Source: an uncultured Alistipes sp. | Lineage (GTDB): Bacteria; Bacteroidota; Bacteroidia; Bacteroidales; Rikenellaceae | DNA length: 64,000 nucleotides | NCBI GenBank assembly: GCA_949286165.1 | Contig: CASDZK010000068.1 | Coordinates: 1-64,000, forward strand | Direction: 5' to 3' | Shown here: positions 1 through 7,975 of the stretch, piece by piece | Layout of the letters: every line of letters begins with the position of its first letter | How positions within the stretch are numbered: position 1 is the first letter of the stretch | Notes under the pieces: model-generated | Told to the model about the DNA's origin: nothing | Database searches by the model: none | Seen by the model: only the letters and a program-made list of their open reading frames with translations | Position numbers and translations under genes: made by a program

Positions 1-254
1 AGAGAATACGTATTTGTCTTGGAACATAGCAGCTATTTGTATTAGACTGCAAAATTGCAAAATCAAGTCCGTTTCATTTCAAAAAACCGTGTAATTGACT
101 ATATTTCAATAATTTCAAAGAACTATTTATCCACTTTTACAGGACAGTAGTGATATCGGGTATTTATCATTTGGCAATCGATCGGTTGCATAACGCGACA
201 TATTAGTTGTCAATAAATACTCGACACTAACCGACAAAAAACCGAATGATAGGC
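1..254. other. Upstream region of the GH92 gene, no gene seen
   Basis: AT-rich stretch with no convincing open frame, RNA gene or terminator. I saw no clean TTTG-N20-TAnnTTTG promoter, so the start of the GH92 transcript is not resolved here. The left part may belong to an intergenic region that begins outside the window. Confidence 0.4.
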
Positions 255-2585
255 ATGAAAACGACATTCCGTAAGCATTTCTTCACTTGTTATCTGTTTT
301 CCTTTCTGATTTTAAGCCTGCCTGCACAACCAACACAGGCCCAATCCCCGGTCGATTACGTCCGGCCACAAATAGACTCCCACAAATCCAGATGGTTTTA
401 CTTTTCTTCGGCATGCCGCCCGTTCGGAATGGTAAGTTTAAGTCCGGACACATGGGTAAGAGGATCATGGAATTCCGGCTATCTTTATGATTCGACAGAA
501 GTTCGATGTTTCAGCCACATTCATTGTTGGCAAATATCCGGTATCCCCGTCATGCCTACTGTAGGAGAAATTACCGGACACAAGGGTATGGAGACATATA
601 AGTCGAAATTCTCACACCAAACGGAAATTGTCAAACCCGGCTATCACAAACTAACGTTAGACAAGTATGGCATAGACGTGGAATTAACCTCCACAAACCG
701 TGTCGGCATGCATCGTTATCGTTATCCCAAAGGAGAAAAAGCCAACGTGTTGTTCGATGTCGGAGCTTTCCTCGGGCACGGAAAAATGCAAACCGCCGCC
801 ATCCGACAATTCTCGGATAAAGAAATACGGGGTTATGCCGTCATGGCCCCGACCAGTAGAAGGCCCAAACCATTGAAAGTGTATTTCATAGCCCAATTCG
901 ATCAGCCCTTTTCCGAATTCGGAGGTTGGGAAATGATCGGCAACTCGAAGCAATTAGTCAGAAAAAACTCTTTGGAAGGGGCAAACACGGGAGGATATGT
1001 TCGTTTCGATCGTCTGAAATCGAATACTTTATTAATGAAAGTGGCCATATCGTATGTCAGTGAAGAACAAGCCGGTCTCAACCTGCAAACAGAACTCGAT
1101 CATTGGGATTTCGACCGAATAAAGAAAGATTCGTTTTCAGCATGGAACCGCGAATTAGGGAAAATCAAAGTCGAAGGAGGTTCTGAACAAGAAAGAATCA
1201 AATTTTATACAGATTTATGGCATGCTTTATTAGGCCGGCACATGTTCTCGGACGTCAACGGCAAGTACATCGACAATACCGGGGAAACTCCGCAAGTAAG
1301 GCAAGTTCCGCTACAAGACGGCAAACCGATCCGGAACACCTATAATTCTGACGGACTCTGGGGTTCCGAGTTCAACCTCAATATATTATGGTCGCTTGCC
1401 TATCCGCGAATCATGAGCGAATTCGTATCCACGTTGGTAGATTATTACCGTAATGGAGGCATGATCGCCCGAGGACCGAGCGGAGGAAATTACACTTACG
1501 TTATGGTCGGAGACCAGGCTATTTCCCTGATTACGGCAGCTTACAATAAAGGTATCCGGGACTTTGACGTTGAAGCGGCTTACGAAGGATGTATAAAAAA
1601 CTCCGAACCGGGGGGTATCCGGGATTATGCAGGATACGATACGACACCCGACGCTTTTATGGAACACTACATAGCCAAAGGATTCGTTCCTGAAAAAATT
1701 TTTAAAGGAATGCATAAAGAAGGATGCGCCTTAACGTTATTTTTCGCTTATCAAGACTGGTGTATGGGACAATTCGCGAAAGGATTGGGACAAGAAGACA
1801 TATATAAAAAATATAATGACCGTTCTTTCAATTACCGCTATTTATACGACAAACAAACCGGCTGGATGCGTCCCCGAATGGCAGACGGTTCCTGGTTGAA
1901 GGATTTTGCCCCTGTGGGAAAAGGTTTCAATATGCCCGGATTTGTCGAAAGCAATGCCGCGATTTACAGTTATTACGTACCCCATAACATCCAGGACCTT
2001 ATTTACCTGTTCGGAGGCAAAGAAATTTTTATCGAAAGGTTGAACAAACAATTCGAGGCAGCCGCTCCGACAAATTTCATCACTGCCCACGGAGCCCATG
2101 CCGAAAATTGGGTAGATTATGAAAATCAGCCCTCCCTGCACATGGCCCACCTGTTTAATCATGCCGGTGCCCCCTGGCTGACTCAATATTGGGTAAGACG
2201 TATAAAAAAGGAGGTTTTCGGAGACATCACGCCCTATGGCGGTTACAATGGCGATGAAGACCAGGGCCAAATGGGAGCTTTAGGCGTATTGATGGCAATC
2301 GGGCTATTCGATGTGCAAGGCGGCGCTTCCGTTACCCCCCAATATGAAATCACTTCTCCCATCTTTGACAAGATAACCATTCAGTTGGACAACAAATATT
2401 ACCCGGGCAAAGAATTTATCATTCAAACCAAAAACAATTCGCCTGAAAACATCTATATACAATCCGCCGAATTGAACGGGAAGCCGTTGAATACCTATCA
2501 CTTTCCTCATAGCGAACTGATAAAGGGCGGAATATTGGAAATAGAATTGGGTCCCAGTCCCAATAAAGAATGGGGAACAAAATAA
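255..2585 (+). CDS. GH92 family glycosidase, secreted, catalytic-acid position Gln
   Basis: Probable exported exo-acting alpha-mannosidase-type enzyme of family GH92, which releases mannose from host or yeast glycans in a calcium-dependent inverting reaction. The ATG at 255 is preferred over the one at 246 because it starts a clean signal peptide (residues 1-30, ending near AQS). GH92 hallmarks are PFGMVSLSPDT at about 56-66, NHAGAPWLTQ near 637 and GDEDQGQMGA near 666-675, equivalent to the family G-N-D/E-D-x-G-Q base motif. The motif that normally reads N-E-P, whose Glu is the catalytic acid, reads N-Q-P here (Gln625). In characterised GH92 enzymes that Glu-to-Gln change goes with cleavage of mannose-1-phosphate linkages, so substrate may differ from plain alpha-mannosides. 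Length (776 aa) is normal for the family. A HAD phosphatase follows after 54 bp. The family call is firm; the specificity is inferred. Confidence 0.9.
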   Translation: MKTTFRKHFFTCYLFSFLILSLPAQPTQAQSPVDYVRPQIDSHKSRWFYFSSACRPFGMVSLSPDTWVRGSWNSGYLYDSTEVRCFSHIHCWQISGIPVMPTVGEITGHKGMETYKSKFSHQTEIVKPGYHKLTLDKYGIDVELTSTNRVGMHRYRYPKGEKANVLFDVGAFLGHGKMQTAAIRQFSDKEIRGYAVMAPTSRRPKPLKVYFIAQFDQPFSEFGGWEMIGNSKQLVRKNSLEGANTGGYVRFDRLKSNTLLMKVAISYVSEEQAGLNLQTELDHWDFDRIKKDSFSAWNRELGKIKVEGGSEQERIKFYTDLWHALLGRHMFSDVNGKYIDNTGETPQVRQVPLQDGKPIRNTYNSDGLWGSEFNLNILWSLAYPRIMSEFVSTLVDYYRNGGMIARGPSGGNYTYVMVGDQAISLITAAYNKGIRDFDVEAAYEGCIKNSEPGGIRDYAGYDTTPDAFMEHYIAKGFVPEKIFKGMHKEGCALTLFFAYQDWCMGQFAKGLGQEDIYKKYNDRSFNYRYLYDKQTGWMRPRMADGSWLKDFAPVGKGFNMPGFVESNAAIYSYYVPHNIQDLIYLFGGKEIFIERLNKQFEAAAPTNFITAHGAHAENWVDYENQPSLHMAHLFNHAGAPWLTQYWVRRIKKEVFGDITPYGGYNGDEDQGQMGALGVLMAIGLFDVQGGASVTPQYEITSPIFDKITIQLDNKYYPGKEFIIQTKNNSPENIYIQSAELNGKPLNTYHFPHSELIKGGILEIELGPSPNKEWGTK

Positions 2586-2639
2586 AGCAATTCATAAACA
2601 CCGATAGCCTGATAATAAATTTCCAAAGCCTATAATAAA

Positions 2640-3233
2640 ATGATAACCGATATAATCTTCGACCTGGGAGGAGTAGTCGCCGGACGTGACAAAAGCCGTT
2701 GTCCCGACGAAATCAACAAATTTTTCTCATTTCTGGCCGAAGAAAACGAAAAGTTTCCCCCATGCTGGGTAGAGTTCGACCGGGGTATGCTCCCACAGCA
2801 ACAAGTGGCTGAAGAGCTGTCGCAGCTGACCGGCCGTTCCCCTGCCGTATGCAATGATTATATAGACAAAGCGATTCAAGCTCTGGACGTCTTTCCCTAT
2901 ACGGAACAAATGATACGCGAACTGGCGTCTGAAAAATACAGGTTGTATGTCTTGTCCAACATGTCCCTGGAATTTTATTCCCGATTAAAAACATTCGACG
3001 TATTCCGGTATTTTCACGGTCAAGTCGTCTCCTGCTACGAACATCGGGTAAAACCGGATCCGGAATTCTACAAAATAGCCCTGAACCGTTTCAATCTCAT
3101 ACCTGAAACAACATTGTTCATCGACGACAAATTAAAAAACGTAGAAGCCGCAGCCGCTTTGGGCATACGAACATACCATTTTACCGATCCGATAAAAAGT
3201 TGCGACGACATCCGTTCCCTGTTGAATTTATAA
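2640..3233 (+). CDS. HAD-superfamily hydrolase, YihX-like sugar-phosphatase type
   Basis: Cytosolic HAD phosphatase of 197 aa. Motif I FDLGGVV at residues 7-13 supplies the nucleophile Asp8 and Asp/Gly pair typical of the subgroup that includes YihX (alpha-glucose-1-phosphatase) and epoxide-hydrolase-like HADs. Motif II is the Ser in VLSNMS, motif III a Lys in the HRVKPDPEFY segment, and motif IV FIDDKLKNVEAA. A small alpha-helical cap lies between motifs I and II. It sits 54 bp after the GH92 gene on the same strand and could be cotranscribed, which would fit handling of a sugar phosphate, but that is inference. It ends 4 bp from the convergent LuxR-type gene, with no terminator between them. 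Substrate cannot be read from sequence. Confidence 0.85.
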   Translation: MITDIIFDLGGVVAGRDKSRCPDEINKFFSFLAEENEKFPPCWVEFDRGMLPQQQVAEELSQLTGRSPAVCNDYIDKAIQALDVFPYTEQMIRELASEKYRLYVLSNMSLEFYSRLKTFDVFRYFHGQVVSCYEHRVKPDPEFYKIALNRFNLIPETTLFIDDKLKNVEAAAALGIRTYHFTDPIKSCDDIRSLLNL

Positions 3234-3237
3234 CATA

Positions 3238-3864
3238 TTATACATCGGACGATTCCGGAGCAATGATATTCCGAATATCGTCCAATTCAACCAGTTTATT
3301 CACGATCGCATAAATTGTCAGGCCGGCCACGCTATGTATCTGTAATTTCGCCGCAATATTGCGGCGGTGTGTCATTACCGTATGGGTCGATAAATACAAA
3401 TTTTCAGCAATCTGTTTATTCGTCAATCCCTTAACCACACAAGCAATAATTTCTTTCTCTCGGGTACTCAACGCACTGGCAGATCCATTCTGGACAGGTT
3501 CCACTCTTTGAGTTATTCCCTGCAGCTTCTCCCGAATCTGGTCTGGTGTATCGTAAATCGACAACACCTCATCATACGATTTCAATACCGACTGTTCTGT
3601 CATGGAGGCCTGTAAAGCGATGCATTTCAGATGGCTGCAACCGGATTCGGTCTTAACCTGCTGCAAAGAAAAAACACCCAACAAAGACGGATTGACAATC
3701 AGAATATCCGATTTCTGTTTCTTCAACAAATAAGTCAGCCTGGACATCTCCGCCACTTCCAAAATCTGGAGATTGGGCAAATTAAGCCGTTTCAATACGG
3801 CAATAATTCCGCTGCGTATGATAATGGACGAATCGGCCACGGCCACAGTCAGCATTGTACTCAT
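3238..3864 (-). CDS. LuxR/GerE-type regulator with degenerate receiver domain
   Basis: DNA-binding response-regulator-like protein of 208 aa. Residues 5-115 resemble a CheY receiver, but the phosphoacceptor Asp is replaced: the strand that should read D-x-x-x-x-D reads DILIVNPS, with Asn58 at the acceptor position. No clear conserved Lys follows. The C-terminal GerE helix-turn-helix spans about 132-190 (LSTREKEI, GLTNKQIAENL, STHTVMTHRRNI). It is therefore probably not controlled by ordinary phosphorylation. Its start codon overlaps the stop of the upstream hemerythrin gene by 4 bp (ATGA), so the two are translationally coupled and likely form a functional pair. Hemerythrin-plus-LuxR pairs recur in Bacteroidota, where an oxygen, NO or redox role is plausible but inferred. 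Confidence 0.85.
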   Translation of the reverse strand: MSTMLTVAVADSSIIIRSGIIAVLKRLNLPNLQILEVAEMSRLTYLLKKQKSDILIVNPSLLGVFSLQQVKTESGCSHLKCIALQASMTEQSVLKSYDEVLSIYDTPDQIREKLQGITQRVEPVQNGSASALSTREKEIIACVVKGLTNKQIAENLYLSTHTVMTHRRNIAAKLQIHSVAGLTIYAIVNKLVELDDIRNIIAPESSDV

Positions 3865-4559
3865 AATTTCGTATACTCCGTTTCAAGTTCCGTTATTACC
3901 GGAATAAATAAATGATCTTCGATATAATTATGGGAAGCCAGATCCTTTGCGCAAGAAAAAATATCGAATAATACGCTGTTCAACTCATTGCTGCCATTAG
4001 CAGGATAATACTTGATAATGATATTTTTCAATTCCGTCAGCTTGGTCTCTACCTGATTATGCTGTTTCCGAAAAACAGAAATATTATAATGGGGATCGGA
4101 CTTGCCCGATAACAAAAGACGAACGTACGGGAATACCGTATCTTCTTCGTACATCATATGCTTGCGAACTTCCGCTACATATTCGTCAAAAAAACGAATG
4201 ATGGCAAAAGCTATATCGCTATGGCTGCAATCGATCGCTTCAATCAATTTTCGGCGAATCGCAGGCAAACGAAAATCCAGAAAATAATCATGAGAACGGT
4301 GCAGATAATCAATCAAAGCCTCTACCGATAACTGTCCCGGCATTACCGTAAACAAGTCCGGATCATCCGTTACCAAAAGATTTACCACGGTCAGAAAAGT
4401 GGTAACATCTACTCCGTTCTTTCGACAAACCTCCCGAATCGTCTGGTCTCCGAACCCCAAAGACAAACCAAATCTGCTCAACACCAACAACATGGGATAA
4501 TTATCGCAAATCAGATCGCTCATACGGTCCGTTTCCTCATAATGTTCTATTTTATACAT
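3861..4559 (-). CDS. Hemerythrin-like diiron protein with ScdA-N-like front domain
   Basis: Cytosolic protein of 232 aa. Residues 15-75 (NYPMLLVLSRFGLSLGFGDQ onward) resemble the N-terminal helical domain of ScdA/RIC iron-sulfur repair proteins. Residues 85-228 form a four-helix hemerythrin-like domain with candidate iron ligands in HRSHDYF, RKHMMYEED, RKQHNQ and SHNYIEDH. Such proteins bind a diiron centre and respond to oxygen or NO, or repair damaged iron-sulfur clusters. It is the first gene of a two-gene operon with the overlapping LuxR-type gene. A Bacteroidota-type promoter lies about 120 bp upstream and the long leader holds a strong hairpin. A later ATG at 4523 (before SDLICDNYP) is an alternative start. 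Confidence 0.85.
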   Translation of the reverse strand: MYKIEHYEETDRMSDLICDNYPMLLVLSRFGLSLGFGDQTIREVCRKNGVDVTTFLTVVNLLVTDDPDLFTVMPGQLSVEALIDYLHRSHDYFLDFRLPAIRRKLIEAIDCSHSDIAFAIIRFFDEYVAEVRKHMMYEEDTVFPYVRLLLSGKSDPHYNISVFRKQHNQVETKLTELKNIIIKYYPANGSNELNSVLFDIFSCAKDLASHNYIEDHLFIPVITELETEYTKL

Positions 4560-4600
4560 ACAAATACGTTTTTATATCATTTTTATAAAACGACATGTTT

Positions 4601-4640
4601 GGAAGGAATTTTCGAAGACGCTCCTTCAAAAATTCCTTCC
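4601..4640 (-). promoter_or_regulatory. Hairpin in the leader of the hemerythrin operon
   Basis: Perfect 12-bp arms (4601-4612 and 4629-4640, GGAAGGAATTTT and its complement) enclose a 16-nt loop that can itself pair GAAG with CTTC. It lies between the promoter at 4680-4710 and the start codon, so it is transcribed. No U-run follows on the minus strand, so it is not an obvious terminator. A leader control structure or mRNA stabiliser is possible. Confidence 0.6.
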
Positions 4641-4679
4641 CCATGAACAAACATAATTTCCCTTTACAAGATGACGAAG

Positions 4680-4710
4680 CAAAGATACCTCGTAAAATCT
4701 CCTCGCACAA
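4680..4710 (-). promoter_or_regulatory. Bacteroidota-type promoter for hemerythrin/LuxR operon
   Basis: On the minus strand TATCTTTG (4687-4680) matches the -7 consensus TAnnTTTG and is preceded by TTG (4710-4708) with a 20-bp spacer. Confidence 0.6.
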
Positions 4711-4747
4711 TCACTACATATAGGTATTTTCAACGAAAAACAAAACA

Positions 4748-4802
4748 GCTTTTCCGAAATTATCCCGAATACAAATCATATTACGAATAATTTCGGAAAA
4801 GC
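4748..4802 (-). terminator. Intrinsic terminator of the deoxyhypusine-synthase-like gene
   Basis: Perfect 16-bp arms (4748-4763 and 4787-4802, GCTTTTCCGAAATTAT) with a 23-nt loop begin 45 bp beyond the stop of the minus-strand gene. A U-rich run follows on that strand. Confidence 0.75.
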
Positions 4803-4847
4803 CGTTCGTACGCATCCGACTTTCAACGTAGCGGCCGTTCTATACCG

Positions 4848-5822
4848 TTACCATCCCAACAGATAAGCGAATACCAATGGAGCCACAATAGTCGCATCCG
4901 ATTCTATAATAAATTTAGGTGTATCCACATCCAATTTTCCCCATGTAATTTTTTCATTGGGAACAGCTCCAGAATACGACCCGTAAGAAGTCGTGGAATC
5001 GGATATCTGACAAAAATAAGCCCAGAAAGGCACATCGTGCCATTCCAAATCCTGATACATCATAGGAACTACGCAAATCGGAAAATCTCCGGAAATGCCG
5101 CCGCCGATCTGAAAAAATCCGACTCCTTTACCTCCAGAGTTCGCACGATACCACTCTGTCAGAAAAATCATGTATTCGATACCGCTTTTCATGGTCGAAG
5201 CTTTCAAATCGCCCTTGATGACATAAGAGGTAAATATGTTGCCCATCGTACTGTCTTCCCAACCGGGAACAATAATCGGCATATTCTTTTCACATGCCGC
5301 CAATACCCAGCTGTCTTTCGGGTCGATGTCATAGTATTGTTCCAGCTCTCCGCTACGTACCAACTGATACATATATTCATACGGCAAGTAACGTTCTCCT
5401 TTTTCGTCCGCTCTTTTCCATATTTTGAACAAAAGGTGTTGCAATCTGCGAAAAGCCTCCTCTTCGGGAATGCAGGTATCGGTTACGCGGTTCAAATGAT
5501 TATCCAATAATTCGCGTTCCTGTTCGGGTGTAAGATCCCGGTAATTAGGAACTCGTTTATAATAACTGTGAGCCACCAAATTCATCAAGTCTTCTTCCAA
5601 ATTATTGGCCGAGCAACAGATGATATGCACCTTGTCCTGGCGAATCATTTCCGCCAACGACAATCCGAGTTCCGCCGTACTCATAGCGCCGCCGATCGTG
5701 ATCATCATTTTTCCTCCGGCCATCAGATGCGCGTCGTACGCTTTAGCGGCATCCACCAACGACGCCGCGTTAAAATGACGATAATGATGCGTAATAAATT
5801 CAGAAACAGGTCCTTTTTTCAT
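4848..5822 (-). CDS. Deoxyhypusine synthase-like protein
   Basis: Protein of 324 aa related to deoxyhypusine synthase, the NAD-dependent enzyme that transfers an aminobutyl group from spermidine to a lysine. Visible hallmarks are the N-terminal HYRHFNAASLVDAAKAY, the NAD-fold segment MITIGGAMSTAELG, and near the C terminus ITWGKLDVD, whose Lys aligns with the catalytic lysine of the eukaryotic enzyme. Bacteria lack eIF5A, so the acceptor must be something else, perhaps a polyamine as in homospermidine synthases; this is inference. The frame is open to 5888, but a perfect -7 element (5870-5877) lies inside that extension, so the ATG at 5822 (MKKGPVSEF) is the start. The gene is monocistronic, with its own promoter and terminator. 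Confidence 0.85.
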   Translation of the reverse strand: MKKGPVSEFITHHYRHFNAASLVDAAKAYDAHLMAGGKMMITIGGAMSTAELGLSLAEMIRQDKVHIICCSANNLEEDLMNLVAHSYYKRVPNYRDLTPEQERELLDNHLNRVTDTCIPEEEAFRRLQHLLFKIWKRADEKGERYLPYEYMYQLVRSGELEQYYDIDPKDSWVLAACEKNMPIIVPGWEDSTMGNIFTSYVIKGDLKASTMKSGIEYMIFLTEWYRANSGGKGVGFFQIGGGISGDFPICVVPMMYQDLEWHDVPFWAYFCQISDSTTSYGSYSGAVPNEKITWGKLDVDTPKFIIESDATIVAPLVFAYLLGW

Positions 5823-5869
5823 TTTTGTTTTTTTTACTTCGACATACGGAGAGTGACATCTCCCCGATG

Positions 5870-5877
5870 CAAAGGTA
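5870..5877 (-). promoter_or_regulatory. Promoter -7 element of the deoxyhypusine-synthase-like gene
   Basis: TACCTTTG on the minus strand is a perfect TAnnTTTG match. It predicts a transcript start near 5863, about 40 nt before the ATG at 5822, and rules out the longer open frame as the coding start. Confidence 0.65.
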
Positions 5878-6053
5878 ACATAATTCATCCAAACCGCATA
5901 CTAAAATTCTTGGAGTATACCGAACGCCCTTATTTCCTTCCCTTTTCCGAAAATTCCATTTCTTTCGTAGAAAACATTCTGACCGCAGGCACCTACCCTT
6001 AGAAACAGCAAACTATACAGTAAAAACACCGTATCGATTTATATTCGCCAAAC

Positions 6054-6085
6054 TTTGTTTTTTAAATTCTTTCTTTCTTACTTTG
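6054..6085 (+). promoter_or_regulatory. Promoter of panB
   Basis: TTTG at 6054-6057, a 20-bp spacer, then TTACTTTG at 6078-6085 (one mismatch to TAnnTTTG). The predicted transcript start leaves a leader of roughly 20 nt before the panB ATG. Confidence 0.55.
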
Positions 6086-6112
6086 CCTTGCTAAACGGAA
6101 AATATTTTAATA

Positions 6113-6928
6113 ATGTCTGTATCTACGAACTTAAGAGCGGTAACAACCTATCGGTTGAAAGAGATGAAGGAACGCGGAGAGAAAATTACCATGCTTACCG
6201 CATACGATTATACAATGGCCCGCATCATGGACGAGGCAGGCATAGACGCCATTTTAGTCGGGGATTCCGCAGCCAATGTCATAGCAGGATACCAAACGAC
6301 CGTGCCGATGACGCTGGAAAACATGATTTACCACGGGAAAGCGGTATCGCGTGCCGTAAAACGGGCCTTGGTCGTCGTAGACCTGCCTTTCGGTACTTAT
6401 CAGGGCAACTCCAAAATGGCATTGGCTTCGGCCATCCAGATCATGAAAGAGACGGAAGCCGATGCCGTAAAGCTGGAAGGCGGGGCCGAAATCATAGAAT
6501 CCGTACAACGAATTTTATGCGCCGGCATACCAGTCATGGGGCACTTGGGCTTAACTCCCCAATCCATCAATAAATACGGGACTTATACCGTCCGGGCGAA
6601 AGAAAAGGAAGAAGCGGACAAACTGTTCGAAGACGCCATACTTCTGGAAAAAACCGGTTGCTTCAGTATCGTTCTCGAAAAAATCCCCTCCGCATTGGGC
6701 AAACGGGTCGCCGAACGATTGCGCATTCCGATTATAGGAATCGGCGGAGGACGGCATGTGGACGGACAAGTCCTCGTTTCGTACGACATGTTGGGTATTA
6801 CCGGCGAATTTTCGCCCCGATTCCTGCGCCGTTACGCCAATTTGCGAGAAATCATGGACGCCTCGTTCAGGCAATACATCGAAGACGTTAAAAGTCGCGA
6901 TTTCCCGAACGAATCCGAGGAGTACTGA
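6113..6928 (+). CDS. panB: 3-methyl-2-oxobutanoate hydroxymethyltransferase (PanB)
   Basis: Catalyses the first committed step of pantothenate and CoA synthesis, transfer of a hydroxymethyl group from methylene-tetrahydrofolate to 2-oxoisovalerate, in the cytosol. The 271-aa length is typical. Family motifs are clear: [19 protein letters not shown] and [19 protein letters not shown] near the N terminus, [29 protein letters not shown], and the C-terminal [24 protein letters not shown]. The invariant metal-binding Asp residues in VGDS and VVVDLPFG are present. It is followed after 3 bp by a TrmH-type methyltransferase, so the two are probably cotranscribed. No other pantothenate genes are adjacent. 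Confidence 0.95.
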   Translation: MSVSTNLRAVTTYRLKEMKERGEKITMLTAYDYTMARIMDEAGIDAILVGDSAANVIAGYQTTVPMTLENMIYHGKAVSRAVKRALVVVDLPFGTYQGNSKMALASAIQIMKETEADAVKLEGGAEIIESVQRILCAGIPVMGHLGLTPQSINKYGTYTVRAKEKEEADKLFEDAILLEKTGCFSIVLEKIPSALGKRVAERLRIPIIGIGGGRHVDGQVLVSYDMLGITGEFSPRFLRRYANLREIMDASFRQYIEDVKSRDFPNESEEY

Positions 6929-6931
6929 TTC

Positions 6932-7462
6932 ATGCGAAAACTTGAAACTTGCCAATTGAACCGTCTGTCCGTGGAAGACTTTCAGGCCGCTTCGAAATAC
7001 CCCGTCGTCATCGTCGCCGACCACATACGCTCCTTGCACAACATAGGCGCGCTGTTTCGTACGGCCGACGCCTTCCTGCTGGAAAGCATATATTTGTGCG
7101 GCATTACGGCCACCCCGCCCAACAAAGAGATTCACAAGACGGCGTTAGGAGCGGAATTATCCGTAAAATGGCACTACAAGCCGGATACGAAAGAAGCTGT
7201 AAACGAGCTGATAAGGGCCGGTTATACCCCCGTCTGCATCGAACAGGTGGAAGGAGCCGTTCCTCTAAACGATTTCCAGATAGACCGTACCAAATCGTAC
7301 GCCTTGATATTGGGAAACGAAGTGAAAGGTGTCCAGCAGGAAATCGTGGATCTGTGCGAAACCGCCATCGAAATTCCTCAACAGGGAACCAAGCATTCCC
7401 TGAACGTATCGGTCGCCGCCGGCATCGTCCTCTGGCATTTTTTCAACGCTTTCCGACAATAA
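6932..7462 (+). CDS. SpoU/TrmH-type RNA 2'-O-methyltransferase
   Basis: SAM-dependent SPOUT-class methyltransferase of 176 aa. All three SPOUT motifs are visible: motif 1 NIGALFRTADAF near residue 37, motif 2 LILGNEVKGV near 125, and motif 3 in GTKHSLNVSVAAGIVLWHF near 150-170, which forms the knotted SAM site. It acts on the 2'-hydroxyl of an RNA ribose; tRNA is more likely than rRNA because there is no separate N-terminal L30-like substrate domain, but the target nucleotide cannot be deduced. It begins 3 bp after panB and is probably read from the panB promoter. Confidence 0.88.
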   Translation: MRKLETCQLNRLSVEDFQAASKYPVVIVADHIRSLHNIGALFRTADAFLLESIYLCGITATPPNKEIHKTALGAELSVKWHYKPDTKEAVNELIRAGYTPVCIEQVEGAVPLNDFQIDRTKSYALILGNEVKGVQQEIVDLCETAIEIPQQGTKHSLNVSVAAGIVLWHFFNAFRQ

Positions 7463-7498
7463 GAAAATCAGAAAACATCCTGTTCCATTCAGTTCGAT

Positions 7499-7640
7499 GA
7501 GGCCGCTCCCAAAGAGATTTTTAGAGGTCGGCTTCTCTTTGAATAATGCAGAGAGATATTCGGTTGCAATTTTTTCAGGTTGCAACCGAATTCTTTTTAT
7601 TCGTCCGCAGAGTTGTTAAGGATGACTTCTCGGTCCTGTC
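7499..7640 (-). repeat. Solo end of an IS1182-like element (copy A)
   Basis: About 125 bp from 7510 to 7635 is nearly identical to 12245-12365, which lies just beyond the stop of the IS1182-type transposase remnant. Both copies begin at a GAGG, contain AGAGATTTTTAGAGGTCGG and end near GTTGTTAAGGATG. Copy A has no transposase sequence beside it, so it is a leftover terminal fragment. Confidence 0.7.
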
Positions 7641-7739
7641 CTTCTGATTGTACGATTCATATACTATCTTTGCTCCCATGGTAAATGACTGGTTATCTTT
7701 TTTAAAGCACTATAAATACGACTATCTTTTACCACACAC

Positions 7740-7776
7740 AACGGTTATCTCGCTTATTTTTAGCAAGATAACCGTT
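7740..7776 (+). promoter_or_regulatory. Intergenic hairpin downstream of an orphan promoter element
   Basis: Arms 7740-7754 and 7762-7776 (AACGGTTATCTCGCT against its complement, one mismatch) flank a 7-nt loop. The sequence that follows is T-rich but lacks a clean U-run. It sits about 70 nt after TATCTTTG at 7665-7672. It could end a short RNA. Confidence 0.4.
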
Positions 7777-7875
7777 CGTTCATTTGTATTGTTTTCCCCC
7801 CAATTCAGCACCCGAACTCAACAGGACTTTTCAGGCATTCTGAAAAGAAGGGTAACTTTAAGTCTGTCCTTGACT

Positions 7876-7907
7876 TTTGGGACACCCTCTTATTTTCACT
7901 ATATTTG
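7876..7907 (+). promoter_or_regulatory. Promoter of the six-hairpin-like secreted protein
   Basis: TTTG (7876-7879), exactly 20 bp, then TATATTTG (7900-7907), a perfect Bacteroidota promoter. It lies within the longest open frame and therefore favours the ATG at 7976. Confidence 0.75.
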
Positions 7908-7975
7908 TCGATAAGCAACCGTTTTCAATAAAAAAACAGTTTGCGATACAACTTCAAATATCGAGATTTCCGCCT

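Larger units (their letters stand above)
7463..7975. other. 513-bp gap: solo IS end, hairpin and promoters
   Basis: Contains the solo IS1182-type end (7499-7640), an orphan TATCTTTG element (7665-7672), a 15-bp hairpin (7740-7776) and the promoter of the next gene (7876-7907). An 88-codon frame at 7648-7914 has no ribosome-binding site or recognisable content and is not accepted as a gene. Confidence 0.6.

Noticed and set aside
5823-5888. N-terminal extension of the deoxyhypusine-synthase-like frame
   Set aside because: Contains the perfect -7 element of the gene's promoter, so it is transcribed at most in part and is not coding.
7265-7585. Minus-strand frame over the end of the TrmH-type gene and solo IS end
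   Set aside because: Overlaps a real gene in another frame; only the IS-derived part is repeated, so not a gene.
7648-7914. Frame of 88 codons in the gap before the secreted protein
   Set aside because: No ribosome-binding site, no recognisable domain, and it overlaps a hairpin and the promoter of the next gene.
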